Source: Erysipelotrichales bacterium (GTDB taxonomy: Bacteria; Bacillota_I; Bacilli_A; Erysipelotrichales; Erysipelotrichaceae). Taken from it: 64,000 nt of DNA. Position numbers and translations under genes: made by a program. The stretch is taken from contig CAJTFG010000003.1 of assembly GCA_910575705.1 (NCBI GenBank), positions 186,001 to 250,000 on the forward strand, in the 5' to 3' direction. A model generated the notes under the pieces. It saw only the letters and a list, made by a program, of their open reading frames with translations. It had not been told where the DNA came from and searched no databases. This document shows, piece by piece, positions 32,759 through 42,409 of this stretch; position 1 is the first letter of the stretch; every line of letters starts with the position of its first letter.

Positions 32759-34516
32759 TTATTTTTTTAACTCTTCTATCCGTTGCTGTTTTTCATGAAG
32801 ATACATCCAGTACTCCATCATCGCTTCCAAAGCCGCCTGCTTTTCTTCCCTTTTCCGGGAAAGACGCATCACTTCTTCATAATCACTTTGCACCGTTTCC
32901 ATGCGGCTGTCGATCATATCCATTTCCTCCTGCAGCTTTTCCATATCCCGATCGATCGTTTCCAGATCCCGCTTTTCCCGCGAAGTCATCTTCAGTGGCT
33001 GATCCCGTTTCTTTTTATCACGGACTTCTTTCGGTGCGGCTGGTTGTTTATATGACAAATACATGCTGTACCCGCCGATATATTGACGCAGCGTATGATC
33101 CGGCTGAAAAACAAACACCTGATCGCATATGCGATCCAGAAAATAGCGATCATGCGATACGGTGATCACCGCTCCTTCAAAGCGATCAAGATAATCTTCT
33201 AAGATCTGCAAAGTTTGAAGATCGAGATCATTTGTCGGCTCATCCATGAGTAAAACATTCGGTCTCTGCATCAATACTTTCAATAAGTACAAACGGCGCC
33301 GCTCTCCCCCAGATAAACGCATGATCTTCGTATGCTGTAGCTGTGCATCAAAAAGAAAACGCTCCAGCATGGAAGCTGCGCTAAACGTTCCTTCCTCTGT
33401 CGAAATCGCATTGCTGTCCTCTAAAATATAATCAATCACCCGCATCTGACCATCCATATCATCAAATCCCTGCCGGTAATAAGCGAGACGGACGGTTTCT
33501 CCGTACACGATCGTTCCGCTATCAGGCTCCTGACGCTTCGCGAGAACGTCCAGCAATGTCGATTTCCCGCAGCCATTCGGTCCGAGAATCCCGATGCGGT
33601 CTCTTTTCTTTATATAATATTCGACATCACGAAACAATACATTTCCATGATACCCTTTGGATATCCCCTTTATCTCCATGATCTTGCTTCCTAAGCGCGA
33701 GGTCAGCGTATCCAGCTTCATCTCTTTTTGCTTCGCGGGTTCTGTCATTTCCTGCAAGCGCATAAACCGATCCAATCGTCCTTTGCTTTTCGTGCCTCTC
33801 GCCTGCACCCCTGCCTGTACCCAAGCCAACTCTTTCTTTAACAAGCTCTGCCGTTTTCGTTCTAATGCTTGTTCGATATGCTCACGCTGTGTTTTCAGCA
33901 TTAAAAAAGCAGTGTAGTTTCCTTCATAGCTATACAGCTTTCCATTATCAATTTCCAATATGCGTCCGGTGATCCGATCCAAAAAATAACGGTCATGCGT
34001 CACCATTAACACCGCATGCGAAAAACGAATCAGGTATGCCTCCAGCCAGTCAATCATATCATTATCCAAATGGTTGGTCGGCTCATCCAAAATGAGCAGA
34101 TCACAAGGCTGCAACAATGCAGCCGCCAATGCCGTGCGCTTCTGCTGTCCTCCGGACAGCGTGGATATCTTTGTCTCATGATCATAAATACTGAATCTTT
34201 TAAGAATAGAACGCAGCTCAAAATCCTCTGTCAGATGATCTTTTCGAATGCTTCGCACCATGTATTCCATGACGGTCTCCTCTTTTTGAAACTGCGGATC
34301 CTGAGGGAGATAGGAAATACGCAACCCCTTTTTATAAATAATCTTCCCGTCCTGATAAGGCTCTTGCTGTGCCAGTATCCGCAGCAATGTCGTCTTCCCC
34401 GTTCCATTGATCCCTACAAATGCAATTTTTTCCCGTTCCTCGATCGCAAAAGATACATCCTTTACAATGCATTTATCATTATGAAATTTCGTTACATGCT
34501 CCGCTGCTATCAACAT
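32759..34516 (-). CDS. ABC-F family ATPase
   Basis: The 585-residue soluble protein has two ABC domains: Walker A GINGTGKTT and GPNGCGKST, signatures LSGGQQKR and LSGGERRR. A charged P-site linker lies between them and a C-terminal coiled coil at about 515-585. No membrane segment. ABC-F proteins bind the ribosomal E site and adjust translation or protect against antibiotics; the coiled-coil tail recalls Uup. The subtype is not assigned. Confidence 0.9.
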   Translation of the reverse strand: MLIAAEHVTKFHNDKCIVKDVSFAIEEREKIAFVGINGTGKTTLLRILAQQEPYQDGKIIYKKGLRISYLPQDPQFQKEETVMEYMVRSIRKDHLTEDFELRSILKRFSIYDHETKISTLSGGQQKRTALAAALLQPCDLLILDEPTNHLDNDMIDWLEAYLIRFSHAVLMVTHDRYFLDRITGRILEIDNGKLYSYEGNYTAFLMLKTQREHIEQALERKRQSLLKKELAWVQAGVQARGTKSKGRLDRFMRLQEMTEPAKQKEMKLDTLTSRLGSKIMEIKGISKGYHGNVLFRDVEYYIKKRDRIGILGPNGCGKSTLLDVLAKRQEPDSGTIVYGETVRLAYYRQGFDDMDGQMRVIDYILEDSNAISTEEGTFSAASMLERFLFDAQLQHTKIMRLSGGERRRLYLLKVLMQRPNVLLMDEPTNDLDLQTLQILEDYLDRFEGAVITVSHDRYFLDRICDQVFVFQPDHTLRQYIGGYSMYLSYKQPAAPKEVRDKKKRDQPLKMTSREKRDLETIDRDMEKLQEEMDMIDSRMETVQSDYEEVMRLSRKREEKQAALEAMMEYWMYLHEKQQRIEELKK

Positions 34517-34564
34517 TTTGTCACATCCTGACGTTTCTGCTATTCATTATAACAGAAAAACGAT

Positions 34565-34589
34565 GAAAAAAACCTGTTAAAACAGGTTT
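34565..34589 (-). terminator. Terminator built over the stop codon of the RNA methyltransferase gene
   Basis: AAACCTGTT/AACAGGTTT with a T-run on the minus strand. The stop codon of the upstream CDS (34577-34579) lies in the loop region. Confidence 0.8.
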
Positions 34590-35923
34590 CCATCAACAGA
34601 ACATCGCAATCCTTTCGGGAGCTTATTTTTAATGCACACGCCGTCTCCTTTGCCAAGCCCAAGCACATATCCGTGATACGTCAGTGCCGTATAACCCTTC
34701 CGGTGTTCTTTCGGCAGCACATTCCCGCTGTAAAATAAGATTGCTTCCTCTTTTGTCAATTCCGTCGTGCTTTTCAAATACGGACGCAGGAATGCGCTGA
34801 GATAAAAATGATGATGCGGTTCCAAACGCTGCCCCCGCACTTCTCCGCAGGCGATCCCCTGACGAAGGATGCGAATATTCTTCAAACGCAAAAACGGAGC
34901 CTGCCGCACATACACTCTCTGCTCATCCATCATCCAATGCATCGGCAATACGGAAAGCTGCTCCTGAAAAAAGGATATGACGCAGTTCGGCAATTTCTTT
35001 TCTTTTTCATAAACCAGCTTTGTCTGTTCGTTTGCCGAGATCCTTCTCATCTTCGCAATAAAATGTCCTTCTCCTCGATCCATCGGAAAAATCCTGCGGA
35101 CATAAGACACCGGCAGATCTTCATAAGCAAATCCACCTCTTCCAAATGACGCACGGCTATCTACCAATTCCATATCCGGATGGGTCTTTAAAAACTCATA
35201 TACGACTTGTTCATTTTCCTCAACGGCATACGTACATGTGGAGTATACAAGAATGCCGTCCTGCTTCAAAGCCTTATATGCGCTTTCCAGAATATGCAGC
35301 TGCCGATAGCGGCAGGCATTCACATGTTCTTCGCTCCATCCTTCCATAGCGCTGTCGTGCTTCTTGAACATGCCCTCTCCGCTACATGGAGCATCTACCA
35401 AGACCTTATCAAAGTGTCCCTGCAAAGCCTTGCAAAGCTCTTCCGGCTTCGCACATGTAATCATATTTTCACCGACGCCAAGCCGCTCCATATTCGATAA
35501 AAGAACAGATGCTCGCCCAACGTCGATCTCATTGCTGAGCAAAAATCCCGTATGTTTCAGTTTGGCTGCGATCTGCGTACTCTTTCCTCCCGGCGCGGCA
35601 CATAGATCCAACACCCATTCTCCTTCCTGCACATCCAATATCTCCACCGCACTGGAAGCAGACGGTTCTTGCATATAAAACAAGCCGCAGCTATGAAACG
35701 GGTGATTTCCCAAAGAGGCGATCTGAGGGGATATATAAAAGGATTCCTTACAAAAAGGAGAAACGCTCAAAGAATGCGGAAACTCTTTGGTAAAGTCTTC
35801 TACCGCACACTTCAGCGTATTGACCCTCACACCGCGGTACATTGGCATATCCAACGTTTTCACATATTCTTCATATTCCTCTTGCAGCAGGAGCTTCATC
35901 CTGTTTAAAAACGCTTCTTTCAT
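34577..35923 (-). CDS. RsmF-like rRNA/tRNA (cytosine-5) methyltransferase
   Basis: The 448-residue product has the NOL1/NOP2/Sun core: SAM motif DLCAAPGGKSTQ, DAPCSGEGMFKKH (first catalytic Cys) and VYSTCTYAVEENE (second Cys). The C-terminal part (about 300-448) resembles the RsmF PUA-like tail (HYHFYLSAFL-type, ALTYHGYVLGLGKGDG). It lacks the NusB-like N-terminal domain of RsmB. It starts two bases after the stop of the upstream gene. Confidence 0.88.
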   Translation of the reverse strand: MKEAFLNRMKLLLQEEYEEYVKTLDMPMYRGVRVNTLKCAVEDFTKEFPHSLSVSPFCKESFYISPQIASLGNHPFHSCGLFYMQEPSASSAVEILDVQEGEWVLDLCAAPGGKSTQIAAKLKHTGFLLSNEIDVGRASVLLSNMERLGVGENMITCAKPEELCKALQGHFDKVLVDAPCSGEGMFKKHDSAMEGWSEEHVNACRYRQLHILESAYKALKQDGILVYSTCTYAVEENEQVVYEFLKTHPDMELVDSRASFGRGGFAYEDLPVSYVRRIFPMDRGEGHFIAKMRRISANEQTKLVYEKEKKLPNCVISFFQEQLSVLPMHWMMDEQRVYVRQAPFLRLKNIRILRQGIACGEVRGQRLEPHHHFYLSAFLRPYLKSTTELTKEEAILFYSGNVLPKEHRKGYTALTYHGYVLGLGKGDGVCIKNKLPKGLRCSVDGNLF

Positions 35924-35925
35924 GA

Positions 35926-37152
35926 TCAGTGCCGCATGGTACCATCATCATCGGTCTGCATAAAACAGATCCCTTCGATGATCTCCCGTCCTTTTTCAAG
36001 ATAATCTTCTTCCATCGTGCGGTAACGGACGAGCAGCTGTTCCGTACCAGCGATCAACTGAGCGAAGATCTCATAATGCTCACCATAATTCAGCGTGATC
36101 ATATATCCTTCAAGAGAAGCTGCATGCAGCTTCTTTTTTTGTATGATAAAAGGAGATTCCTCAAAAAAGACAGCATCATACGTTCCTTTTTCCTGAATAT
36201 CCAGCTGCAGCATCCAATGCCATACTTCTTCTTCATGATGATAACCGTTATTGATCTGCGCACTTTTCTGCTCCTGATCCTGATAGATCTCACAACAGCC
36301 ATCAACGGGGATCCGCCAATCCTTCAGTTCATATTGCAGCGGATGACGGCGATATCCCATCTCTTCATCGGGAAGCGCATATGCACCCAACAAAAGATCT
36401 TCCCTTTTAATCACCTTCGCAAGCAAGCGGTAAACACCGAGAGGCAAAGGAAGCATAGGATCTTTTTCATATGCGATCTCCAAATAATCCATAATAGCAG
36501 AAGCGGTTTTATATGTATATTCATTCATTGCAGAATATTCAAAATAACATTCTTTCCAAATCAAATTCAAAGCACAGCTGCGGTAAAACCCCGCATGCAT
36601 CCCTTGTTCATTCCATATGAAAAACCGATCTGCCAGCTCTTCTATATCCATTTTCGCAAAATCCTGAACAAGAATATACCCCATCGGCGTAATCACAGCT
36701 CCCTGTTTTTCCTGCGGGCGATAATAATGTAGCGGCCATGCGATACAAAGATGCTCCAGGTCTTCATGATCCTGCACATATGCAGCCACACTGCTCAGCC
36801 ATGTATAAAAATAATCGTATTTCAGTTTTTCAAAGTCATGATCGTCCATATAACCGGTGGGATCACTCGCCTCCAGCTCTACATCACTCTCTTCCATCAG
36901 CGCTTCCAACAGATCCGCAGCATAAGCATGAAAGCCGGGGCCGACAACGTTGGTCTGTGCTAAAATGCTGACAAAATCATTTTCATAACTGCACTCAATG
37001 ATTCCCTCCGGACATATCTCTATTAAACATATCGTTCCATAATCCTCAAATTTCAGATGACGATGATGACAGAAATGCTCCAAAAAAGCGGTAAACTTCT
37101 CCTGATTGCTGGAAGGTTTCAGCGTTCCTTCCAATATTATCTCGATTGCCAT
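35926..37152 (-). CDS. Conserved-looking cytoplasmic protein of unknown function (408 aa)
   Basis: No signal peptide, membrane helix or known catalytic motif was seen. The sequence is rich in Glu, Asp, Tyr and His and alternates strands and helices. AAAGGAG precedes the ATG. It is coupled to the RNA methyltransferase downstream (two-base gap), so it may share that transcript. I do not recognise the family. Confidence 0.65.
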   Translation of the reverse strand: MAIEIILEGTLKPSSNQEKFTAFLEHFCHHRHLKFEDYGTICLIEICPEGIIECSYENDFVSILAQTNVVGPGFHAYAADLLEALMEESDVELEASDPTGYMDDHDFEKLKYDYFYTWLSSVAAYVQDHEDLEHLCIAWPLHYYRPQEKQGAVITPMGYILVQDFAKMDIEELADRFFIWNEQGMHAGFYRSCALNLIWKECYFEYSAMNEYTYKTASAIMDYLEIAYEKDPMLPLPLGVYRLLAKVIKREDLLLGAYALPDEEMGYRRHPLQYELKDWRIPVDGCCEIYQDQEQKSAQINNGYHHEEEVWHWMLQLDIQEKGTYDAVFFEESPFIIQKKKLHAASLEGYMITLNYGEHYEIFAQLIAGTEQLLVRYRTMEEDYLEKGREIIEGICFMQTDDDGTMRH

Positions 37153-37165
37153 ACGTACTCCTTTT

Positions 37166-37192
37166 GAAAAAGGGTCGATCTCATCGCCCTTT
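37166..37192 (-). terminator. Terminator after the lipoprotein gene
   Basis: AAAGGGCGAT and ATCGACCCTTTTT (one bulge) on the minus strand, immediately following the stop. Confidence 0.6.
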
Positions 37193-37793
37193 ACAATAAC
37201 TCTTTTACTACATAAACGCCGTCTGCGCTGATCATGATCAATTCCACATCTGTTTTTAAAATGGTCGGATCGATATCCGATTCACGATATTTCAACACCA
37301 GCTTAACGCGATATGCATCATATGTGACATCCTTGAATGTGACCTGTTCCGGCACAGTTTCTATTACCTCATGCATCGTCACATACGGCAAGGTATCTTT
37401 ATCATACATATTGACGATGATATCATAGTTCTGATAAAACCACGCACTGGCATATTCCCTGAATTCTTCCTGCATACTGCTAGGAATGAATTCCATACCG
37501 CCGATATCTGCCACGCCTTCTTTATTGTACAATGTAAAGAAATCATAAGCGAAGTTCGTCGCAGCCAATGTAGCTATCGTCTGCCCATCTGCCTGATTAT
37601 TGATCGCATCCGTTAATTCATTATAGACCGCCGCCATCTCATCCGTCGGATTTTTCGGCGGTGAATACATGCTGTTTTCTCTTATTTCTACCGGTTCTTT
37701 CGGCGGTTCTTCTTCCTCGCTCTTACATCCGCTGATAAACAACAAGGAAAAAACGCCGAAAGAAATCATCAGTTTCTTTAACAGTTTTTTCAT
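37191..37793 (-). CDS. Lipoprotein of unknown function
   Basis: The 200-residue product has a lipoprotein signal with lipobox LFISGC (Cys about 19), an acidic linker EEEEPPKEP and a globular part of mixed strands and helices. It is anchored outside the membrane. The start at 37793 has TGGAGG upstream. No enzymatic motif was seen. Confidence 0.75.
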   Translation of the reverse strand: MKKLLKKLMISFGVFSLLFISGCKSEEEEPPKEPVEIRENSMYSPPKNPTDEMAAVYNELTDAINNQADGQTIATLAATNFAYDFFTLYNKEGVADIGGMEFIPSSMQEEFREYASAWFYQNYDIIVNMYDKDTLPYVTMHEVIETVPEQVTFKDVTYDAYRVKLVLKYRESDIDPTILKTDVELIMISADGVYVVKELL

Positions 37794-37828
37794 AAGTTCC
37801 TCCATAAAACTAGGATAAGTATATCATA

Positions 37829-39004
37829 TCATTCCGTAATTGGAAACGATAGAATCGTTTCTTTCCAAGATTCTTGATAGATTCCTCCGCCCTGCGCCAA
37901 CAGTTCCGTACCGCCGCCGCGAATATGAATCGCTTGCGAGAGCCGCTGAAAGAGCTCTTTGGCATTCAATCCGCTCGTCTTTGATACGGCGATCACCACA
38001 TGACAGTTGTCATAGACCTTAGCCAGGATGACAGCCGCCGTTTTCTTTTCTACGATCATCTGCGCAAGCATAACAACGGATTTAACATCCATATCATCAA
38101 CGAATTCATGAAGGACGTCTTCTTCTTTCTGCAACAGACGTTCTGATTCCAAGACCAAGTATTTCTGTTTCCATACCGCTACATCATGTTCCAATGCCTT
38201 CTGCTCGTTTAACAGCTTATGGATCCCGGTATTCAAATACAGATGAGAAAGCGCAAGCGTCCTGCTTGCTTCATCGAGGACCTGATATCGCTTTCCTACG
38301 CTGTCCAACAGCTGATCCCCGCATATATATTTCACCTTGTAGCCGTGTTTTGTCTTTTCATATCCGGATATATAGATCATCTGCAAATATCGCAAACTCG
38401 GCACATGCATACAGCCGCATAAGTTATAGTCCAGATTTCCTATGCGAACGACGCGGAGCTCTTCATGCGTCAGCTTATCCGCAGAGACGAACTGCTGCGC
38501 GCTGGCCCGCGTTGGATAGATGATGGATATTTCCAGATCATCCCGAATCAAGCCATTGCATAATACCTGCAGTTCAAAAGCCATCTTATCTGTAAAATGA
38601 TCAAAATCAAATTCGATATCATTCTCTTCATCCGATACGTGATGCGACAATGTCTTCACTTTATATACGTTCCCTAATAAAGCGGATATGAGATGCTGCG
38701 ATGTATGGATCTGACATTTGCGAAAGCGTTCATGCAAATTAACACTCATAAATACGCTTCCTTCTAAGCGCACATCCAACAGATGATAAAGACGTCCTTC
38801 CTCTTCTTTCAGTTTCAGCACCTTATGATTATCGATCATCCCGATATCATCAGCCATCCCTCCTCCTTCAGGATAAAAGATCGTCTCTTTAAAAGCATGC
38901 CAATAATATCCGTCTTCCTCTTTGACATCGATGACTTCGCTGTTCAACTCTGTGAGAAAACAATTATCCAATAGCTTATTGATCATCCAATCACTCACTT
39001 TCAT
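37829..39004 (-). CDS. Alanyl-tRNA editing protein (AlaX-type with DHHA1)
   Basis: The 391-residue stand-alone editing factor hydrolyses mischarged Ser- or Gly-tRNA-Ala. Zinc ligands are HTSQH (about 100) and CGCMH (about 195). The strand motif FYPEGGGMADDIG matches the AlaRS editing domain. A helical region and a C-terminal DHHA1 domain follow (IRGGGTELLAQGGG). It lacks the AlaRS catalytic core. Confidence 0.9.
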   Translation of the reverse strand: MKVSDWMINKLLDNCFLTELNSEVIDVKEEDGYYWHAFKETIFYPEGGGMADDIGMIDNHKVLKLKEEEGRLYHLLDVRLEGSVFMSVNLHERFRKCQIHTSQHLISALLGNVYKVKTLSHHVSDEENDIEFDFDHFTDKMAFELQVLCNGLIRDDLEISIIYPTRASAQQFVSADKLTHEELRVVRIGNLDYNLCGCMHVPSLRYLQMIYISGYEKTKHGYKVKYICGDQLLDSVGKRYQVLDEASRTLALSHLYLNTGIHKLLNEQKALEHDVAVWKQKYLVLESERLLQKEEDVLHEFVDDMDVKSVVMLAQMIVEKKTAAVILAKVYDNCHVVIAVSKTSGLNAKELFQRLSQAIHIRGGGTELLAQGGGIYQESWKETILSFPITE

Positions 39005-39104
39005 TTTTTATATTTTATCACATATCCGTTATAATTTCATGACCGCACTCTGTAAATACTATGTGAAATCATGTTATAATAACACTCAGAAACGGAGTGG
39101 TAAG

Positions 39105-40001
39105 ATGAATCAGATCGCAGACAACTGGAAGGACTATGAGTGCATCGATGCCGGGAACGGAGAAAAATTGGAACGCTGGAACGATGTGATCCTGCGCCGT
39201 CCCGAACCGCAGGCAATATGGCCGAGCGATGATCGTCTCTCTGTATGGAAACATCCGCATGCTCATTATCACCGTTCCCGCAAAGGCGGAGGAAGCTGGG
39301 AGTTTTTAAAAAAGACAGAAGACAGCTGGACCATTCGGTACTGTGATCTTACCTTTAAGGTTTCTCCGACCGGCTTTAAACATACCGGTCTGTTTCCGGA
39401 ACAGGCAGCTAACTGGGACTTTATGAGAAACTGCATACAGCAATATCCGAAATCCATACGCGTATTAAATCTGTTCGCTTATACCGGAGGAGCCACATTG
39501 GCATGTGCCGCTGCCGGCGCGCAAGAAGTCGTGCATGTCGATGCCAGTAAAGGTATGGTGCAATGGGCAAAAGAAAATATGCGCTTATCACACTTAGAGC
39601 ATAAAACAATACGCTTTATCGTAGATGATGTGCAAAAGTTCGTCGCCCGGGAAAAACGCCGCGGCAGAACGTATCATGCGATCATTATGGATCCGCCGAG
39701 TTATGGCAGAGGACCCAATGGCGAGCTGTGGAAAATCGAAGAACAGCTGTACCCGCTTGTAGCTTCCTGCATGGAGATCCTGGATCCCGATCCTCTGTTC
39801 TTTTTGATCAATTCCTATACGACCGGATTCCCGTCATCCGTATTGCACAATTTACTGCACGAGACCATATTAAAAAAGCATCCCCATGGAGCCATCGAAG
39901 CAGGAGAGATCGGACTTCCTATCACGCATACGAACACGATCCTTCCTTGCGGTATTTACGGCAGATGGGTCAAACGGATGGATCAACACCATCCTTCATA
40001 A
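39105..40001 (+). CDS. Class I SAM-dependent methyltransferase (RlmI/K-like)
   Basis: The 298-residue enzyme has motif I VLNLFAYTGGATLACAAAGA, motif II VVHVDASKG and the catalytic MDPPSYGRG, the pattern of rRNA m5C/m2G methyltransferases. No PUA domain is present. CGGAGTGG precedes ATG 39105, and TATAAT (39074-39079) is a likely -10. The longer frame from 38922 overlaps the divergent editing gene and is rejected. Confidence 0.82.
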   Translation: MNQIADNWKDYECIDAGNGEKLERWNDVILRRPEPQAIWPSDDRLSVWKHPHAHYHRSRKGGGSWEFLKKTEDSWTIRYCDLTFKVSPTGFKHTGLFPEQAANWDFMRNCIQQYPKSIRVLNLFAYTGGATLACAAAGAQEVVHVDASKGMVQWAKENMRLSHLEHKTIRFIVDDVQKFVAREKRRGRTYHAIIMDPPSYGRGPNGELWKIEEQLYPLVASCMEILDPDPLFFLINSYTTGFPSSVLHNLLHETILKKHPHGAIEAGEIGLPITHTNTILPCGIYGRWVKRMDQHHPS

Positions 40002-40032
40002 AAAAAGCAAACACATGTTTGCTTTTTTATTA
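40000..40032. terminator. Bidirectional terminator
   Basis: AAAGCAAACA/TGTTTGCTTT with T-runs on both sides, between the methyltransferase and the patatin gene. Confidence 0.8.
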
Positions 40033-40044
40033 TGCTGCGCGAGA

Positions 40045-40902
40045 TCAGTTTTCTACAAACCGTAAGATAGTATCCATACGATCCAGTGTATCCTGATATC
40101 CCAGTTCATACCATCGTTTCAGTTTTTCGCGATCTGTCGTATAACGGGTAATGCCGTAATCGGCACTTGGACGAAGAACGAGAGCCTTCCCTTCCTTCTC
40201 CAATTCCTGCACGATCTTCCATTGGCGGTTATAATTCTCATGCCGTATTTTCAGATTTTCCCGTATCGTCTTATTCCCCGGATAAAACAAGGAAGACAGA
40301 TACAGCTGCCATGCGGGAGCAGGCTTCCGTACATAGTTTTCTTCCTTTGTGGAAATAAAGACATGCTTTTCATTTCCCTGACGGATCGACTGTTCGATAG
40401 GTATCATATCAATCAATCCGGCATCCATGTATTTTTTTCCTTGAAACGTATACGGTCTCGTCAATAAAAACAAGGCGCATGCCGCTTTTACCAATGTCTG
40501 GTCTTCTTTCGTATAATACGATTTATCAAAGTATTCGATCCGGTTGGTTTCCAGATTGTACAAACCGATATCCAGGCGGGAACTGCTTTTATGAAATGTT
40601 TCATAATCCAAAGGCGCATGCTTTTCAATAAATGAAAACGTAGCCTCAATACCGAAGATCCCCCGTTCATGCAACAGAGGAGAAAGTCCCACGGCGCCTT
40701 TCTGCGAAGCACTTTCAATACCGGTAATACGCAATCTTTCTGGTTGACGGGAAACATACGGAAGAAGATTTTCCGCACCGGCGCTGATTCCCACGCAATA
40801 TGGGAAATATAAGTTCTGATCCAGAAAGCATTGAAGAACACCGGACGTATACGCCGCTTTCGTTCCTCCACCTTCCGCAATCAACCCGATATTATCTCTC
40901 AT
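40045..40902 (-). CDS. Patatin-like phospholipase
   Basis: The 285-residue lipid hydrolase has the oxyanion loop EGGGTKAAYTSG, nucleophile GISAG (Ser about 41) and catalytic Asp in DAGLID. This is the RssA-like bacterial group with a C-terminal helical tail. AAGGAG precedes the ATG. It is a monocistronic gene, substrate unknown. Confidence 0.88.
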   Translation of the reverse strand: MRDNIGLIAEGGGTKAAYTSGVLQCFLDQNLYFPYCVGISAGAENLLPYVSRQPERLRITGIESASQKGAVGLSPLLHERGIFGIEATFSFIEKHAPLDYETFHKSSSRLDIGLYNLETNRIEYFDKSYYTKEDQTLVKAACALFLLTRPYTFQGKKYMDAGLIDMIPIEQSIRQGNEKHVFISTKEENYVRKPAPAWQLYLSSLFYPGNKTIRENLKIRHENYNRQWKIVQELEKEGKALVLRPSADYGITRYTTDREKLKRWYELGYQDTLDRMDTILRFVEN

Positions 40903-41036
40903 ATCATCTCTCCTTATAATTGAAGATATTATACTTCATAAATACATTTCCGTAAAGTTCCCAAAAACAGCACATGCGCAAAAAGTAAACATTAACATAT
41001 CTATTATCCCGCAATTAATATCGCTTTCTCCATATA

Positions 41037-41066
41037 CCAAAAAGGAAAGAGCTCTGCTCCTTCCCC
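41037..41066 (-). terminator. Probable terminator of the flavodoxin gene
   Basis: Imperfect stem GGAAGGAGC/GCTCTTTCC followed by TTTTT on the minus strand. Confidence 0.55.
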
Positions 41067-41095
41067 TCGAATCAAGATCTTTCTATTACCGTTTA

Positions 41096-41620
41096 TCAGC
41101 GTATATAGTCCAACAGCGGTTCCAAATATTCTTTATCCGTCCAGTCACACGTTTTATCCACTGCACTCATCAACGCTTTCATCCATGGTTCATACGTATC
41201 GGGATCTTTCTTTGCGATCGCTTTCTTCAGCATATTGCATAATGTTCGATCTTTCCATGACATCTTCTCTTCATCCCAAGCCCCTCTGCCGTAAAAAACG
41301 GGGATATCTTTCAAATCTTCTTTCAGATTATGTGCTTTCATTTCACAAAACGCTTTCTCTTCAAACGGAGATGCACCGACGCAAAGAATCGCTAATTTCT
41401 TATTGTTGAATGCCTTATGGCTTTTTCTAAAAAATGACAGCCCCGCTATACCGGAAGCATAGATCCCACCGCATAAAACGATCGTATCATAGCATTCCAT
41501 ATCTTTTATCTTGGTATCTGCCGTTTTCATGCAATCAAAGCCGGTTTCTTCCGTCAGCCAATCCGCATATTTTTTAGTTGCACCGTACTTTGAGGTATAC
41601 AATATGATCCCTTTTCCCAT
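41096..41620 (-). CDS. Flavodoxin-domain protein
   Basis: The 174-residue FMN protein has the phosphate loop YTSKYGATKKYADWL at the start and CGGIYASGIAGLSFF around the isoalloxazine. Length and C-terminal tail resemble HemG-type flavodoxins. Electron transfer is expected; partners are unknown. Confidence 0.83.
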   Translation of the reverse strand: MGKGIILYTSKYGATKKYADWLTEETGFDCMKTADTKIKDMECYDTIVLCGGIYASGIAGLSFFRKSHKAFNNKKLAILCVGASPFEEKAFCEMKAHNLKEDLKDIPVFYGRGAWDEEKMSWKDRTLCNMLKKAIAKKDPDTYEPWMKALMSAVDKTCDWTDKEYLEPLLDYIR

Positions 41621-41696
41621 TTTCTACGTCTCACTTTCAAATTTTTATTTATCAACTATAGTATCGCATATATTTTTCTTCTTGCAATAATTTTAA

Positions 41697-42376
41697 TAAA
41701 TATCCACCAGCTTAGCTGGTGGTTTTTCATATGCGCCTGTAAGGCTTTTCTACTAGCTGCGCTTTACAGCACTTGTCAGTCCGTCTCTCGCTTTTACTTC
41801 CTGCTACCCGTAAACGGGTCTATGCTTTCCAATGTCAACTGTTCTGCTATTTGATCTTCCTTGATCTGATTCGCAATGTATTCTTTTATCTTACTTGTAT
41901 TCTTCCCTGTCGTATCTACATAGTATCCTCGACACCAAAATTGCCTGTTTCTATACTTATATTTCATATTTCCCCATCGCTCATAAATCATTAAACTTTT
42001 CCCTTTCAAAAACCCCATGATTGATGATACGCTGTATTTTGGTGGTATCTCTATCAATATGTGTATATGGTCTGGACATGCCTCTGCTTCCAACAATGTG
42101 ATTCCTTTCCATCGACATAATTCTCTTAATATCGCGCCTATTTCTAGGCGCTTCTCTTCATAAAATACCTTCCTTCGATATTTGGGGGCAAATACTATAT
42201 GATATTTGCAACTCCATGTTGTATGTGATAAACTGTTCGTATCCTTCATTGGATATTCCTCCTTTGGCTTTGTGCAATTTTGACGGACTGCACTCTTATT
42301 TTACCATAGGAGGTTTTTTTTGGATTACATCGCTAAAGCTCTACTCTACCCCCCAGACTATCTGGGGGTTTTCTAG
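41697..42376 (-). mobile_element. IS200-type insertion sequence (IS200/IS605 family)
   Basis: A single tnpA is bordered by subterminal hairpins: CCACCAGC/GCTGGTGG (41704-41722) and CCCCCAGA/TCTGGGGG (42350-42368). There are no terminal inverted repeats and no tnpB, as expected for IS200-like elements moved as single-stranded DNA. Exact ends are estimated. It sits directly behind the terminator of the exporter operon. Confidence 0.88.
41794..42249 (-). CDS. tnpA: IS200/IS605 transposase TnpA
   Basis: The 151-residue HUH-Y1 transposase has the metal motif HIHILI (about residues 61-66) and a catalytic Tyr in RGYYVDTTGKNTSKIKEYI. Length is normal and the frame intact, so the element may be active. 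GGAGGAATAT precedes the ATG. Confidence 0.95.
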   Translation of the reverse strand: MKDTNSLSHTTWSCKYHIVFAPKYRRKVFYEEKRLEIGAILRELCRWKGITLLEAEACPDHIHILIEIPPKYSVSSIMGFLKGKSLMIYERWGNMKYKYRNRQFWCRGYYVDTTGKNTSKIKEYIANQIKEDQIAEQLTLESIDPFTGSRK

Positions 42377-42377
42377 T

Positions 42378-42409
42378 ACAAAAAAAGAAAGCATTTGCTT
42401 TCTTTTAGT
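42378..42409 (-). terminator. Terminator of the ABC exporter operon
   Basis: AAAGAAAGCAAATGCTTTCTTT with a T-run on the minus strand, overlapping the last codons of the downstream exporter gene. Confidence 0.8.

Noticed and set aside
38922-39104. N-terminal extension of the RlmI-like methyltransferase
   Set aside because: It would overlap the divergent editing gene and its promoter; the CGGAGTGG site fixes the start at 39105.
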